A stretch of 45,881 bases of DNA, taken from the NCBI GenBank assembly GCA_910587865.1, contig CAJUNX010000032.1, positions 1 through 45,881 on the forward strand, read 5' to 3'. The notes beneath the pieces are model-generated. The model was not told the origin of the DNA and did not search any database. It saw only the letters and a list, made by a program, of their open reading frames with translations. Position numbers and translations under genes: made by a program. Shown here piece by piece: positions 8,047 through 16,679 of the stretch. Numbering within the stretch: position 1 is the stretch's first letter; each line of letters starts with the position of its first letter. This DNA is from an uncultured Roseburia sp. (lineage in GTDB: Bacteria; Bacillota; Clostridia; Lachnospirales; Lachnospiraceae).

Positions 8047-9300
8047 TTATTGGGCTTTTCTCGACAGAAGGCACACCGTCTCCACATGCCTCGTCCACGG
8101 AAACAAATCAACCGGCTGGCACTCCTTCACCCGGTACCCGTGTCTGGTCAGATAGCCCAGGTCTCTCCCCAGCGTTTCCGGATTGCAGGAGATATACACC
8201 ACCCGCTCCGGCGCAAGCTTCACGACGGACGAGAGGAATGCCTCGTCGCTTCCCGCCCGTGGCGGATCCATGAACAGCACATCCACCTTTTCCTTTCGCG
8301 CCGCCATGGCTGTCATAAATTCCCCTGCGTCTGCCTGATAAAAGCGGATGTGCTTTACGCCGTTGCATTTTGCATTTGTGATGGCATCGCGCACCGCATC
8401 GGGATTCAGCTCAATGCCGATCCCCTCCTTCGCCCTGCCGGCGGCAATCAGACCGATCGTACCGATCCCGCAGTAGGCATCCACAATCCGCTCCTTCCCG
8501 GTCAGCCCGGCGTACTCCATCGCTTTTTCGTACAGCAGCTCTGTCTGTACCGGATTCACCTGGTAAAACGAGTGCGGGGAGATCCGGAACCTGCGGCCGC
8601 ACAGCTCATCCTCTATGTATCCTTTTCCGTAGAGGACGATATTCCGCTCGCCGAGCACCATACTTGTTTTTTTCTGATTGATATTTAAGACGACCGTCGT
8701 AATTTCGGGATGCAGTTTGCGGAGCGCTTTCACAAAATTATTTTTTGACGGCAGAACCGGATCCCCGAGTACCAGTACCACCATGACCTCTCCGCTTTGA
8801 AATCCTCTCCGCACCATCACATGGCGGAGCAGTCCGTATCCGGTATCCTCGTCGTATGTCCGGATCCGGAATGAGCGCAGAAGCCCTCTGATATCGCAGA
8901 TGATAGCGTCCGCCGTCTCGTCCTCTATCAGGCACGAATCGATCGGAACCACCTCATGCGTTCCCGCCGCATAGACTCCCGAGATAATCGTCCCCGGCGG
9001 AAGCGTCTGACCGGCATTTCCACGGGCTCTGCCTGTTTTTTGCCCGGCACCTTTCCTGTTTCCGCCTTTTTGAGACGCTGCGCCCCTTTTTACAATATCA
9101 AACGCTGCGTGCACCTTATTCCGGTAATGATAGGGATGCTCCATCCCGAGAATCGGATGTATGCCGCAGTAGCGGCCCACATGCTCTTTGACCAGCGCCT
9201 GCTTTTCTTTCAATTGTCTGTCATATTCCATTCCCTGATAATCACAGCCGCCGCATTTTTTTGCATAGGGACATGTGATCTGCTCCATCTTTTCTGCCAT
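8047..9300 (-). CDS. 23S rRNA (uracil-5)-methyltransferase, RlmD/RumA (TrmA) family
   Basis: A cytoplasmic SAM-dependent enzyme that forms 5-methyluridine in 23S rRNA. Visible features: an iron-sulfur cluster site C-x5-CGGC near the N-terminus, with a likely fourth Cys in 'PIDSCLIED'; the SAM-binding motif 'VDAYCGIGTIGL'; 'FMDPPRAGSDEAF'; and the catalytic Cys in 'VYISCNPETLGRDL'. No clear TRAM domain precedes the cluster. The ATG at 9300 is preferred, with AGGTGAT about 10 bases upstream; a GTG at 9315 overlaps that ribosome site. The family is secure; the target base (U1939, U747 or both) cannot be read from sequence. This gene marks the left limit of the GC-rich part. Confidence 0.9.
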   Translation of the reverse strand: MAEKMEQITCPYAKKCGGCDYQGMEYDRQLKEKQALVKEHVGRYCGIHPILGMEHPYHYRNKVHAAFDIVKRGAASQKGGNRKGAGQKTGRARGNAGQTLPPGTIISGVYAAGTHEVVPIDSCLIEDETADAIICDIRGLLRSFRIRTYDEDTGYGLLRHVMVRRGFQSGEVMVVLVLGDPVLPSKNNFVKALRKLHPEITTVVLNINQKKTSMVLGERNIVLYGKGYIEDELCGRRFRISPHSFYQVNPVQTELLYEKAMEYAGLTGKERIVDAYCGIGTIGLIAAGRAKEGIGIELNPDAVRDAITNAKCNGVKHIRFYQADAGEFMTAMAARKEKVDVLFMDPPRAGSDEAFLSSVVKLAPERVVYISCNPETLGRDLGYLTRHGYRVKECQPVDLFPWTRHVETVCLLSRKAQ

Positions 9301-9424
9301 TGCGTTTTGTATCACCTTTCTTTTCTTATCACTGTAACATCAGTAGTATAACATCCGCACAGACAGATATCCAGCGGATTTTCCCTGTCTGATCCGCCGG
9401 GCAGAGATCGGGCAGAAAAAAACG

Positions 9425-9523
9425 GGGGCTGTCGCAAAATCAGGCAATTCCACAATATATGAATGTGATACCACCGATATCCATACCATATATTGTGTGC
9501 ATACACTATTTTGCAACAGCCCC
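9425..9523 (-). repeat. 99-bp imperfect palindrome, MITE-like, also a terminator
   Basis: The ends GGGGCTGTCGCAAAAT and ATTTTGCAACAGCCCC are inverted repeats with one mismatch, and an inner pair CACAATATATG/ATATATTGTG extends the stem. On the minus strand it is followed by a run of seven T, so it can end transcription of the phosphorylase gene (stop at 9549). From memory, termini of this kind resemble those of IS1182-type elements; it has no coding capacity. Confidence 0.6.
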
Positions 9524-9548
9524 GGCCCTCTCATAAATCAGAGTCCGC

Positions 9549-11204
9549 TCATTCGATTGTTTCCTCGGAAACCTTATAGGAAGCATCCGCAAAATCCGCC
9601 GCCAGCACGGCTCTTGTTCCCTGATTTTCCCAGATAAATGTGACGATGGACCCCTCCTGCTCTATGGTAAGCTTCGCGTCAAATCCGAACGCCTTTGACG
9701 TATTGCGGAACGAAAGCAGCCGCAGCTGTTCTTTCACGACTTCCGCGGAAAGGCGTTCGCGAATCTGATCCAGACTCAGGTTGGTCCGGTTGATCTCCTT
9801 ATGGCCGCCCGCTCCGGCGCGCTCCACCGCGGCGTAATCATTTTTTCCCGCGAACAGATCCAGGTACCACACCTGCGGTTTTCCGGGCATAAATATCTGA
9901 ACGGCCCGGGCAAACAGCATCTTTTTGTCATCCTCGCCCAGCGCGCTGTAATATGTCGCGTTTACCTGATAATACACATTTTTCTGCCCGTGCAGATTTT
10001 TGACATAGCCGCCGCGGGAGACAATCACGTCGATCAGCTCTAAGATCTCCTCCTCCGGCAGGAACCCCTTTAAATCCAGCAGAGGAATGCCGTCGTGGCA
10101 GCCGAGCATATTGACGACACGGATCTGTTTCTCAACGAGCTCCTTTGCCCAGCGCACCAGCACATCGCCGCTCTGATGCTCGATCGCATAGATCATCAGC
10201 CCGGGCAGGAAAAAGTCGTAGGTCATATAGCCTTTTTTCGCCAGAATCTCATAGATTTTTTCCCCGTAGCCGGCGTGAATCTCCGGCAGAAGCGATACCT
10301 GATACCGTTCGGCAAGGTTCTGCACCTTTTCCAGAAGCTCCCAGGTGCCCGGCTCGTTCAGGAAATTTTTCTCCCCCGGCTCCTTCGGCGCATATGCAAA
10401 CGCATCCAGCCGGACGATATCCGCCCCGTATTCCGCAAGCCGGCGGAGCGTCCGCTCATAATGCTCCCACACCAGCGGAGACCTGATATTCAGATCCATC
10501 TGTCCCAGATATCTGCGGTTTGATTCCAAAAAGCTCACACAGTCGTCACGCCATGATTCAAAGCCCGTAAAGTCCATGTTTTTCGGGAGAATTCCCTCGT
10601 CAGTCTGACGATTGATGAGCTCTGCCAGTTTCTGCGCCGTCGGATACTGCATCCCGCCTGCGGACATCAGATCCTGCTCATCCACCTTCCGGTAAATCAC
10701 TTCCTGATAAAACGTATTCCAGTACGGCACTTCTGTTCCGTCCGGAAACCGGACCATCAGGATCGGCAGCCCCGGTTTGCGGAAAAACATGTGCTTTGTA
10801 TAGCGTTCCTCCGGGATGATCCAGCCGTCCGGCCCCATTTCGCCGCAGCCCTCCCAGAATGTGTTCCAGTTGATAAAAAAGTCTTTATACTCCGACGCTT
10901 CCCCGTTTCTGATGATGTCCTGAAACTCTTTTGAGAGTACGGATGCATGATTTAAGATAAAATCCAGCTTTAAGCTGATGCCGAGCGCACGCAGCCGTTC
11001 CAGGTCCTCTTCTGTCGCAAGCTGTTCGTTCAGCCCGTAATCGATCACCGAAAATCCGCGGTCGAGATCCGTGTGAAAAAGACTCGGCAGGATATAAAAA
11101 GACGCAAATGTCTGGTCAAATTCCGGCATTTCAAGCATATTCAGAATATCCTTTAACGTCCCGCCGATGCTGTCCGGGTACGCGTTTAACATAGGTCCGT
11201 TCAT
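9549..11204 (-). CDS. GH13 sugar phosphorylase (sucrose/glucosylglycerate phosphorylase-like, GH13_18 type)
   Basis: A cytoplasmic (beta/alpha)8 enzyme that should cleave an alpha-glucosyl bond with phosphate to give glucose 1-phosphate. Motifs in order: region I 'DFILNHAS' (81-88), nucleophile D267 in 'VRLDAFAY', acid/base E308 in 'LLPEIHAG', and transition-state stabiliser D371 in 'GCHDGIP'. The last motif differs from the LDTHDG I remember for classical sucrose phosphorylases, and is closer to what I remember of glucosylglycerate phosphorylases. The acceptor product could therefore be fructose, glycerol, glycerate or a phosphosugar. 551 residues, full length. Its ATG overlaps the upstream kinase stop (ATGA), so the two proteins are made together. 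Confidence 0.85.
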   Translation of the reverse strand: MNGPMLNAYPDSIGGTLKDILNMLEMPEFDQTFASFYILPSLFHTDLDRGFSVIDYGLNEQLATEEDLERLRALGISLKLDFILNHASVLSKEFQDIIRNGEASEYKDFFINWNTFWEGCGEMGPDGWIIPEERYTKHMFFRKPGLPILMVRFPDGTEVPYWNTFYQEVIYRKVDEQDLMSAGGMQYPTAQKLAELINRQTDEGILPKNMDFTGFESWRDDCVSFLESNRRYLGQMDLNIRSPLVWEHYERTLRRLAEYGADIVRLDAFAYAPKEPGEKNFLNEPGTWELLEKVQNLAERYQVSLLPEIHAGYGEKIYEILAKKGYMTYDFFLPGLMIYAIEHQSGDVLVRWAKELVEKQIRVVNMLGCHDGIPLLDLKGFLPEEEILELIDVIVSRGGYVKNLHGQKNVYYQVNATYYSALGEDDKKMLFARAVQIFMPGKPQVWYLDLFAGKNDYAAVERAGAGGHKEINRTNLSLDQIRERLSAEVVKEQLRLLSFRNTSKAFGFDAKLTIEQEGSIVTFIWENQGTRAVLAADFADASYKVSEETIE

Positions 11205-12154
11205 TCTTTTGTCTCCTTTCCGCTCTCCATCTGACGGCAGTACGCTTCGTAGCTTAAGAGCTCCCCGCTTTTTGCCACGATCACCTTTGCCTTGTGCGCC
11301 TGCGTTTTTAAACGCTCCTGCTCGATTTCAAGTACAAGTGTCGTAAACGGGCTGTCCGTCTTTCCGTCGCGGTTGCGGGATCTTCTGTGCGCAAGCGTTT
11401 CCTCCGGCGTGCTGTTTAACAGCACCGGAATATCGATCCCCTCATAGCAGTCGCTGTTTCCGTGCGTCCACTCGATGATCAGCACCCGGATCCCGGAAAA
11501 ATCCACCGGCTCATACCAGAGCTCTGTTTCGATTCTTCCCATGCGGCGCAGCCAGATGTCCGTTTTTCCCGCGTGAAACGCGCTCACGATCTGCTCTACT
11601 TCCTCAAAGTCACTTTCGCGCTTTGTTCCGAGATAGCCCTCGAGCGCTTTTCTTCCGCCGGAAAGATAGCGTTCCATCCAGGGGTAATCCGCCGTGTGCG
11701 CCGGATCCGCGTCGCTCTCCTGCTCCTGAAACTGCCGCAGCAAAGTCCGGTTTTCCTCCGTGAGCACGCCGTCCGCCGCCATCTGCCGCACACCGCCCTC
11801 CCGGAAGACCCAGAGGCGTTCCGCGTCATTATATTTCGGAATCCGGTGCGGGTAGTTGTCTCCCGACATCACATAAGCGCCGATTCCTGCTTCATTGAAA
11901 AAATATGCGAGAAGCGATGCGATCTCGGATTTCCCGACGCCGGAACCACCGCATACCGTGATCGCGATTTTCTCCTGCCCCGTCTCCAAAATCCGTTCCA
12001 TCTCCTCTAAAAGCACCGGGAACACGGTTTTTGCCTTCGCGATATGTTCTTCCCCTATCTCAACCTTATCCCCCGGCATATCTCCGTGCGGGATCTCTTC
12101 CGGCAGAACCGGCTGTACCCAGTTTTTCCTGATCTGTGCGATATCCTGTACCAT
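11201..12154 (-). CDS. P-loop kinase of the uridine/adenylylsulfate-kinase-like class, coupled to the phosphorylase
   Basis: A 317-residue cytoplasmic P-loop protein with a clear Walker A motif GGSGVGKS (69-76), followed by 'GAYVMSGDNYP', whose Asp resembles the substrate-site acid of uridine and sugar kinases. Other charged conserved-looking patches are 'RLWVFREGG' and 'LAHRRSRNRDGK', possibly a lid. The substrate is not evident. Being translationally coupled to a sugar phosphorylase, it may phosphorylate the released acceptor (for example glycerate or a sugar), which is inference. The ATG at 12154 has GGAGGAAAAACAG before it. Probably repressed by the LacI-type protein encoded upstream. Confidence 0.75.
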   Translation of the reverse strand: MVQDIAQIRKNWVQPVLPEEIPHGDMPGDKVEIGEEHIAKAKTVFPVLLEEMERILETGQEKIAITVCGGSGVGKSEIASLLAYFFNEAGIGAYVMSGDNYPHRIPKYNDAERLWVFREGGVRQMAADGVLTEENRTLLRQFQEQESDADPAHTADYPWMERYLSGGRKALEGYLGTKRESDFEEVEQIVSAFHAGKTDIWLRRMGRIETELWYEPVDFSGIRVLIIEWTHGNSDCYEGIDIPVLLNSTPEETLAHRRSRNRDGKTDSPFTTLVLEIEQERLKTQAHKAKVIVAKSGELLSYEAYCRQMESGKETKE

Positions 12155-12247
12155 CTGTTTTTCCTCCTGCTTTCCGATATTTTCCTGTCTCCCTGTTTAG
12201 CGCGTGTCTGAAAATCATTCCCACCATCTGCACGCCCCACTTTGCGC

Positions 12248-12309
12248 GAGATTTGCGCCAAATTCAGGTTACATAGCCCGATATGCGTCCTTCATTTGGC
12301 GCAAATCTC
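12248..12309. promoter_or_regulatory. Inverted pair of operator-like sites, probable LacI-type binding sites
   Basis: GAGATTTGCGCCAAAT (12248-12263) is repeated exactly in inverse orientation at 12294-12309. Each copy contains an odd palindrome ATTTG-GCG-CAAAT with a central CpG, as in LacI-family operators. A partial third copy (CAGATTTGCGTC) lies just upstream, near 12320-12332. They lie between the lacI-type gene's terminator and the kinase start. The pair could instead form an RNA hairpin. Confidence 0.5.
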
Positions 12310-12403
12310 CCACAAATTGTGACGCAAATCTGACAGAAAGCATTTTTCAAACACGCTCCAGCCCGATTATAGAACGCCGGTTTCCGCTTTGCAAACGAAT
12401 TTC

Positions 12404-12424
12404 AAAAAAACGTGGTTTTCCACG
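12404..12424 (-). terminator. Intrinsic terminator of the LacI-type gene
   Basis: On the minus strand CGTGG-AAAA-CCACG is followed by seven T, about 50 bases after the stop at 12474. This makes the regulator gene monocistronic and gives the kinase-phosphorylase pair its own promoter. Confidence 0.75.
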
Positions 12425-12473
12425 GAAACGCACTGCCAGTTTGTCTATTATGTCCAAAAAAAGATGGAACAAA

Positions 12474-13442
12474 CTATGTTGTTCCACCTTTCTGAATCTG
12501 CACCGGAATCAGGTATCTTTGCTCCGTCTCCCGTCCGTCCATTCTTTTGAGCAGCACCTCCACACTGATCCTCGCCAGCATCGGCATGTTCTGGGCAATC
12601 GTGGTCACCTGCGGTTCAATCATCCGCGTAATCTCGTTTCCGTCATACCCCACAATTTTTAAATCTCCCGGCACACGGATCCCCCGTTTTTTTGCCTGTG
12701 ACAGCGCACAGTACGCCTCCACATCGTCCGTAAAAATTCCGTCCACCCAGGGATAGCGGTCCAGATACTCGGAAATCAGCTCACAGCAGCTCTGAAAACC
12801 GTAATCCTCACCCGCGATCTCCACCCCGGTGACCGGAATCTTCCATTTTTTTAACATACTGCGGCATTCGTCAATCCTGATGTCCGCATACACCGGCGTA
12901 TGATGTCTCGCGCCGATGATCATCACATTTTTGCAGCCCGAGGCGATCAGAAGCTTCGCCGCCAGCCGGCCGCCCCTTTTGTGATCGGAGGCGACAAGCG
13001 GGATCTGTGCTCCCAGCATGCGCTCAAAGCTCACCACTCTTCCGGCATCCGCCAGCGCCAGTTCCTCCTCCGTCACGTCCGCATTCACAATCAGGCCGTT
13101 CAGCCGCTTCTCCGAAAGCATTCGAAACGTCTCTGCCACGCGCTGCCGCTGTCCCAGCGTGTTAAAAATCATTGTGCGGTACCCTGCGTTTTCCAGTTCC
13201 AGCTGCACATATTTCAGATAGTTTCCGTAAAACGGGAGCGATACGTCCGGAAGCACCACGCCCACCGTACCGCCGCTCTGTCTGCGTACCGCCGCCTCCC
13301 TCGGCACATAGCCGAGCCGCTCCGCAGCCGCAAGAATTCTCTGTTTTTTTCCCTCTGATACATATCCCGATCCCTTAAGCGCCCGCGACGCCGTCCCGAC
13401 TCCCACGCCGGCCTGCTCTGCGATCTCCCTGACTGTTGCCAT
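12474..13442 (-). CDS. LacI/GalR-family transcriptional regulator
   Basis: A 322-residue DNA-binding repressor. The N-terminus has the LacI helix-turn-helix ('TVREIAEQAGVGVGTASRALKG', residues about 3-24) and the hinge region with 'AAERLGYVP'. A periplasmic-binding-protein-like sensor domain follows ('GTVGVVLPDVSLPFYG' to 'VDGIFTDDVEAYCAL' and 'VPGDLKIVGYDGNEI'). The effector is expected to be a sugar or sugar phosphate. It lies between the sulfatase/ABC operon and the kinase-phosphorylase pair, each separated by a terminator, so control of the latter is likely and control of the former possible. Confidence 0.92.
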   Translation of the reverse strand: MATVREIAEQAGVGVGTASRALKGSGYVSEGKKQRILAAAERLGYVPREAAVRRQSGGTVGVVLPDVSLPFYGNYLKYVQLELENAGYRTMIFNTLGQRQRVAETFRMLSEKRLNGLIVNADVTEEELALADAGRVVSFERMLGAQIPLVASDHKRGGRLAAKLLIASGCKNVMIIGARHHTPVYADIRIDECRSMLKKWKIPVTGVEIAGEDYGFQSCCELISEYLDRYPWVDGIFTDDVEAYCALSQAKKRGIRVPGDLKIVGYDGNEITRMIEPQVTTIAQNMPMLARISVEVLLKRMDGRETEQRYLIPVQIQKGGTT

Positions 13443-13589
13443 GCGATTTCATCTCCCGCTCTGCTGCAAATGCTGCTCTCTGCTTACTGCACGGTCTGTT
13501 TCCGGACATCTGATATATTCCCGTGCCGTCAGCTTAGTATACTATCACCCCTCTCTGATTTCAAGGTCCCCGGTATGATATCACAAACG

Positions 13590-13615
13590 AAAAGCCTGCA
13601 GCCGCGGCTTCAGGC
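13590..13615 (-). terminator. Intrinsic terminator at the end of the sulfatase operon
   Basis: On the minus strand GCCTG-aa-GCCGCGGC-tg-CAGGC forms a stem followed by TTTTCGTTT, 11 bases after the stop of the sulfatase gene at 13626. Confidence 0.65.
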
Positions 13616-13625
13616 GCCTCATCCG

Positions 13626-15029
13626 TCACGTATCGTACAGATTCGTCCCCAAAAAGTCCACCTGATATCCCCATTTTTTCAGATACACATCCGCGGGCAG
13701 AAGTTCATCCCCGGCTTCCCGCATCACATGACAAAGGATCTCCCCGAGCCGTTCCATAAGCTCCCGAAAGCCGCCTTCCTCCACGAGATTGCGCAGCTGA
13801 TACGGATCCTCCCGGTTGTCATATAACAGCCACGGCCCGTTCAAATCCCGCACATAGGTATAGCGCGGCGTGCGGATTCCCCGATATGGTCTGCCGCCCT
13901 TAAATTTGTGCCATTCGCCGCTCGGGCTGATACACTGCAGCAGAACCGCGGGCAGAAAATCACCGCGCTGCGCTCTTCCGTCCGCCGGGATTTTCCCGCA
14001 GTCTCCCTCCTCTCTCCCGGGCGCCAGAATCTCCCCGGCAAAGCTTTTTCCGTCCACCGTATCCGGAATCGGGATCCGGCACAGGTCAAGAAGCGTCGGC
14101 ATCAGATCCGGGCTGTTTACCGGAAGATCTGTCCGTCCCGGATCGCGGCGTCCGCGCGGATAACGGATCAGCAGCGGAACACGGATCGACTCTTCCCAGG
14201 GTTTCTGCTTCAGGCACACGCCCTGGGAATGCAGCATATCTCCGTGATCCGACGTGTAGATAAAAACAGTGTCCTCCCAGATCCCGCAGTCTTTTACCTC
14301 GTTCATCAGCCTTCCGAGACATTCGTCGAGTGCGGAAATATGGGCATAGTACCCGGACAATTCCTCCCTGGCCGCCTTTTTCTGATACTCCGGAACATTT
14401 TCCCGCAGGGTTAACGATTCCGGCGGGTACATGGCGCGAAACCGCTTTGGCGCCGTATCATACGGGTCATGCGGCGGCCCGAAGGAGAGCACCAGAAAAA
14501 ACGGTTTCCCCTCCTGTTCCGCTTTACTGCGCCCCCGCACATACTGTATGGCATCCTCTGTCTGCGCCGCCGCATCATAGCCCTGCCAGTAACGCATCCC
14601 GGGATCCTCCCCTTCATAGTAACCGGAACGGTGATAGTCATGTGTGCATTCCTGCACCTTCCAGTACTCAAATCCCAAATGCCGGCTGGCCGGGATCGGT
14701 TTTTCTCTCCCGTGCCCGTACAGATGCCATTTCCCGATATAGGCCGTGTCATACCCCGCCTCAAGGAACGCCTGTCCGATACACTTTGCATCCGTCGTCA
14801 GGCACAGATCATTTAAAAACACGCCGTGGTGATGCGGGTACTGTCCGGTCATGAACGCGGCCCGGTACGGACAGCAGACCGGCATCCCGGATATTGCCGT
14901 CGTAAAACAGACTCCCTCTGCTGCCAGCCGGTCCATGGCCGGCGTCTTCACATTCGGATCCCCGGCGTAACCGCATGCCTGCGCACGGTGCTGGTCGCTG
15001 AATACAAAGATCACATTCGGACGCTTCAT
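13626..15029 (-). CDS. Cys-type sulfatase (S1 family), predicted cytoplasmic
   Basis: A 467-residue alkaline-phosphatase-fold sulfatase that removes sulfate from a sugar or other ester. The formylglycine motif is C52-C-P54-Y-R56 followed by AAFMTG, a Cys-type site that must be matured by anSME or FGE; neither is encoded in this window. Metal-binding residues are D12 in 'VFSDQH' and the Asp-His pair in 'YTSDHGDMLHSQG'. There is no signal peptide: the protein opens directly with MKRPNVIFVFSD. It should therefore act in the cytoplasm after uptake. It is the last gene of the regulator-ABC-sulfatase operon, 118 bases after the other sulfatase. The substrate cannot be read from sequence; a host sulfated glycan fragment is plausible. 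Confidence 0.9.
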   Translation of the reverse strand: MKRPNVIFVFSDQHRAQACGYAGDPNVKTPAMDRLAAEGVCFTTAISGMPVCCPYRAAFMTGQYPHHHGVFLNDLCLTTDAKCIGQAFLEAGYDTAYIGKWHLYGHGREKPIPASRHLGFEYWKVQECTHDYHRSGYYEGEDPGMRYWQGYDAAAQTEDAIQYVRGRSKAEQEGKPFFLVLSFGPPHDPYDTAPKRFRAMYPPESLTLRENVPEYQKKAAREELSGYYAHISALDECLGRLMNEVKDCGIWEDTVFIYTSDHGDMLHSQGVCLKQKPWEESIRVPLLIRYPRGRRDPGRTDLPVNSPDLMPTLLDLCRIPIPDTVDGKSFAGEILAPGREEGDCGKIPADGRAQRGDFLPAVLLQCISPSGEWHKFKGGRPYRGIRTPRYTYVRDLNGPWLLYDNREDPYQLRNLVEEGGFRELMERLGEILCHVMREAGDELLPADVYLKKWGYQVDFLGTNLYDT

Positions 15030-15147
15030 CTGCTTTTCTCCTTAAACATAAATGTCCGTTCAGCACGCGCCATTCGCAAAATCGCGCTTACAGCGTAAAT
15101 GCCACAAGCTTATACGCTGCTCTCCGCCGCTTCGCGACTCATTTTGC

Positions 15148-16668
15148 TCACAAACGGGCGCTCCGCTCATGCTTCATGGCTGAACTTTTATCAATAAACT
15201 CATACACCCCCGACGATTCGTCAAACTGGCGGATCCTCATCTTCGGACGCTCCTCATAGGGAAATTCCAGAAAGCCCGTCCCGGCAAGCGCCTGCCACAG
15301 TCCCTCCCTGCGGCAGTGCCGCTCTGCCGTCCGCCGCAGCTGCCGCAGGATGTCGGGCCGGATTTCGTTAAACAGCTCGTCCTCGCGCCGGTGCTCCGAG
15401 AGGTCAAACAGCTGCTCTCTGCCGCCGTTTGCGAGCCAGATATATTTCCACGAACCGCTTCGCACCATGCACTTAAACCGCGGCGTCCCCGGTCGTCCGT
15501 AGCACGCGAACAGATACTCGCGCCTTATCTCCTGCCCGTCCAGCACGCGGATCACCGGATGACCATCCCGCAGCTCTTCATCTCCGGCCGCCGCCGTCGC
15601 AATTCCGAACAGGTCGGTCAGGCAGACCAGCTGATCGCAGACGCCCGGCTGCCACCGGGCCGGCCAGCTTAACAGAAACGGGACATGGCAGGACGCCTCA
15701 AAGTAACTCTCCTTCTGCCATGCGTGATGATCCCCCAGGTGATCGCCGTGATCCGAGAAGAAGCAGATCAGCGTATTTTCCGCATTCCCTCCCGCCTCAA
15801 CGGCGGCCAGAATCCGTCCGATGCAGTCGTCGATATAGGTGATCTCCCCATAATACCTGGATTTGAGATTCTGAATCAGAAAATCGTTCATTCCGTCCGC
15901 CCAGATCAGATGATTCATCCACGGGATCTGCTCATCCATATGATCGATCGCAGCATCCGTCTCACGTGGCAGCGGCATCCGGTCCGGATTGTAATACCGG
16001 TTGTAGGGTATGGGCGGCGCACAGGGCGGATGCGGCCCCACAAAGGACACAAACCCGAAATATGGTTTTTCCCTGTTTTTTCCGATCTGTTTTACCGCCT
16101 CCTGCGCCGCAAAGCGTTCCACGGTCAGCTCCGCCGGGAGCGGGCTTTGCTGCGGCATATAATACATATTGGTGCGCTCGCCGTGCAGCTGCTCGATGTG
16201 GCTGTATTCCGGGTGCTCCTCTGCGATAAAACGGGCAAACGCATCTTTTGCCCGCTCTTCCTTTGTCGCCCAGAGCTCCTCTGTATTCAGCTGAAGGTCG
16301 TAGCCCAGATCCTCGTCAAACTGCGGCATGGTGTGAAACTTTCCGATCCCGAAGGTCTCATAGCCGCGCTCCCGCATGGCCTCTGCCAGGTACGGGCCGC
16401 AGCGCTTTCGCATTTCCTTTGGCTGTCCGTCCATCGCCTTCGGCGTTTCGTTTTCATAGCATCCCGTGTGAAACGGTTCGCATCCCGTGCGCGCCGTATA
16501 GCGCGCCGGGACACAGACCGGACAGGTCGAGTACGCATCGGAAAAGGTCAGCCCGCGGGCCGCAAGGCGGTCCAGGTTCGGAGTGTCGATTCCTGCGTTT
16601 CCCAGTGCATGAATGCAGTCAAAACGGAACTGATCGCACATCAGGAAAAGAATATCCGGTTTTTTCAT
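15148..16668 (-). CDS. Cys-type sulfatase (S1 family), predicted cytoplasmic
   Basis: A 506-residue sulfatase with motif C52-V-P54-A-R56 followed by YTARTG, metal ligands D12 ('MCDQFRFD') and 'FFSDHGDHLGDHHAW', and 'GFVSFVGPHPPCAPP' in the middle. It shares only fold motifs with the downstream sulfatase, so the two probably remove sulfates at different positions. No signal peptide is present. It starts 11 bases after the stop of the sugar-binding lipoprotein gene, with AAGGAGACTGCG as ribosome site, so it belongs to the transport operon. Cytoplasmic action on imported substrate is inferred from these facts. Confidence 0.9.
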   Translation of the reverse strand: MKKPDILFLMCDQFRFDCIHALGNAGIDTPNLDRLAARGLTFSDAYSTCPVCVPARYTARTGCEPFHTGCYENETPKAMDGQPKEMRKRCGPYLAEAMRERGYETFGIGKFHTMPQFDEDLGYDLQLNTEELWATKEERAKDAFARFIAEEHPEYSHIEQLHGERTNMYYMPQQSPLPAELTVERFAAQEAVKQIGKNREKPYFGFVSFVGPHPPCAPPIPYNRYYNPDRMPLPRETDAAIDHMDEQIPWMNHLIWADGMNDFLIQNLKSRYYGEITYIDDCIGRILAAVEAGGNAENTLICFFSDHGDHLGDHHAWQKESYFEASCHVPFLLSWPARWQPGVCDQLVCLTDLFGIATAAAGDEELRDGHPVIRVLDGQEIRREYLFACYGRPGTPRFKCMVRSGSWKYIWLANGGREQLFDLSEHRREDELFNEIRPDILRQLRRTAERHCRREGLWQALAGTGFLEFPYEERPKMRIRQFDESSGVYEFIDKSSAMKHERSARL

Positions 16669-16679
16669 CGCAGTCTCCT

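Noticed and set aside
8050..8688. Plus-strand frame overlapping the RlmD-like gene
   Set aside because: Antisense to a gene with all expected cysteine and SAM motifs; product has no sensible domains.
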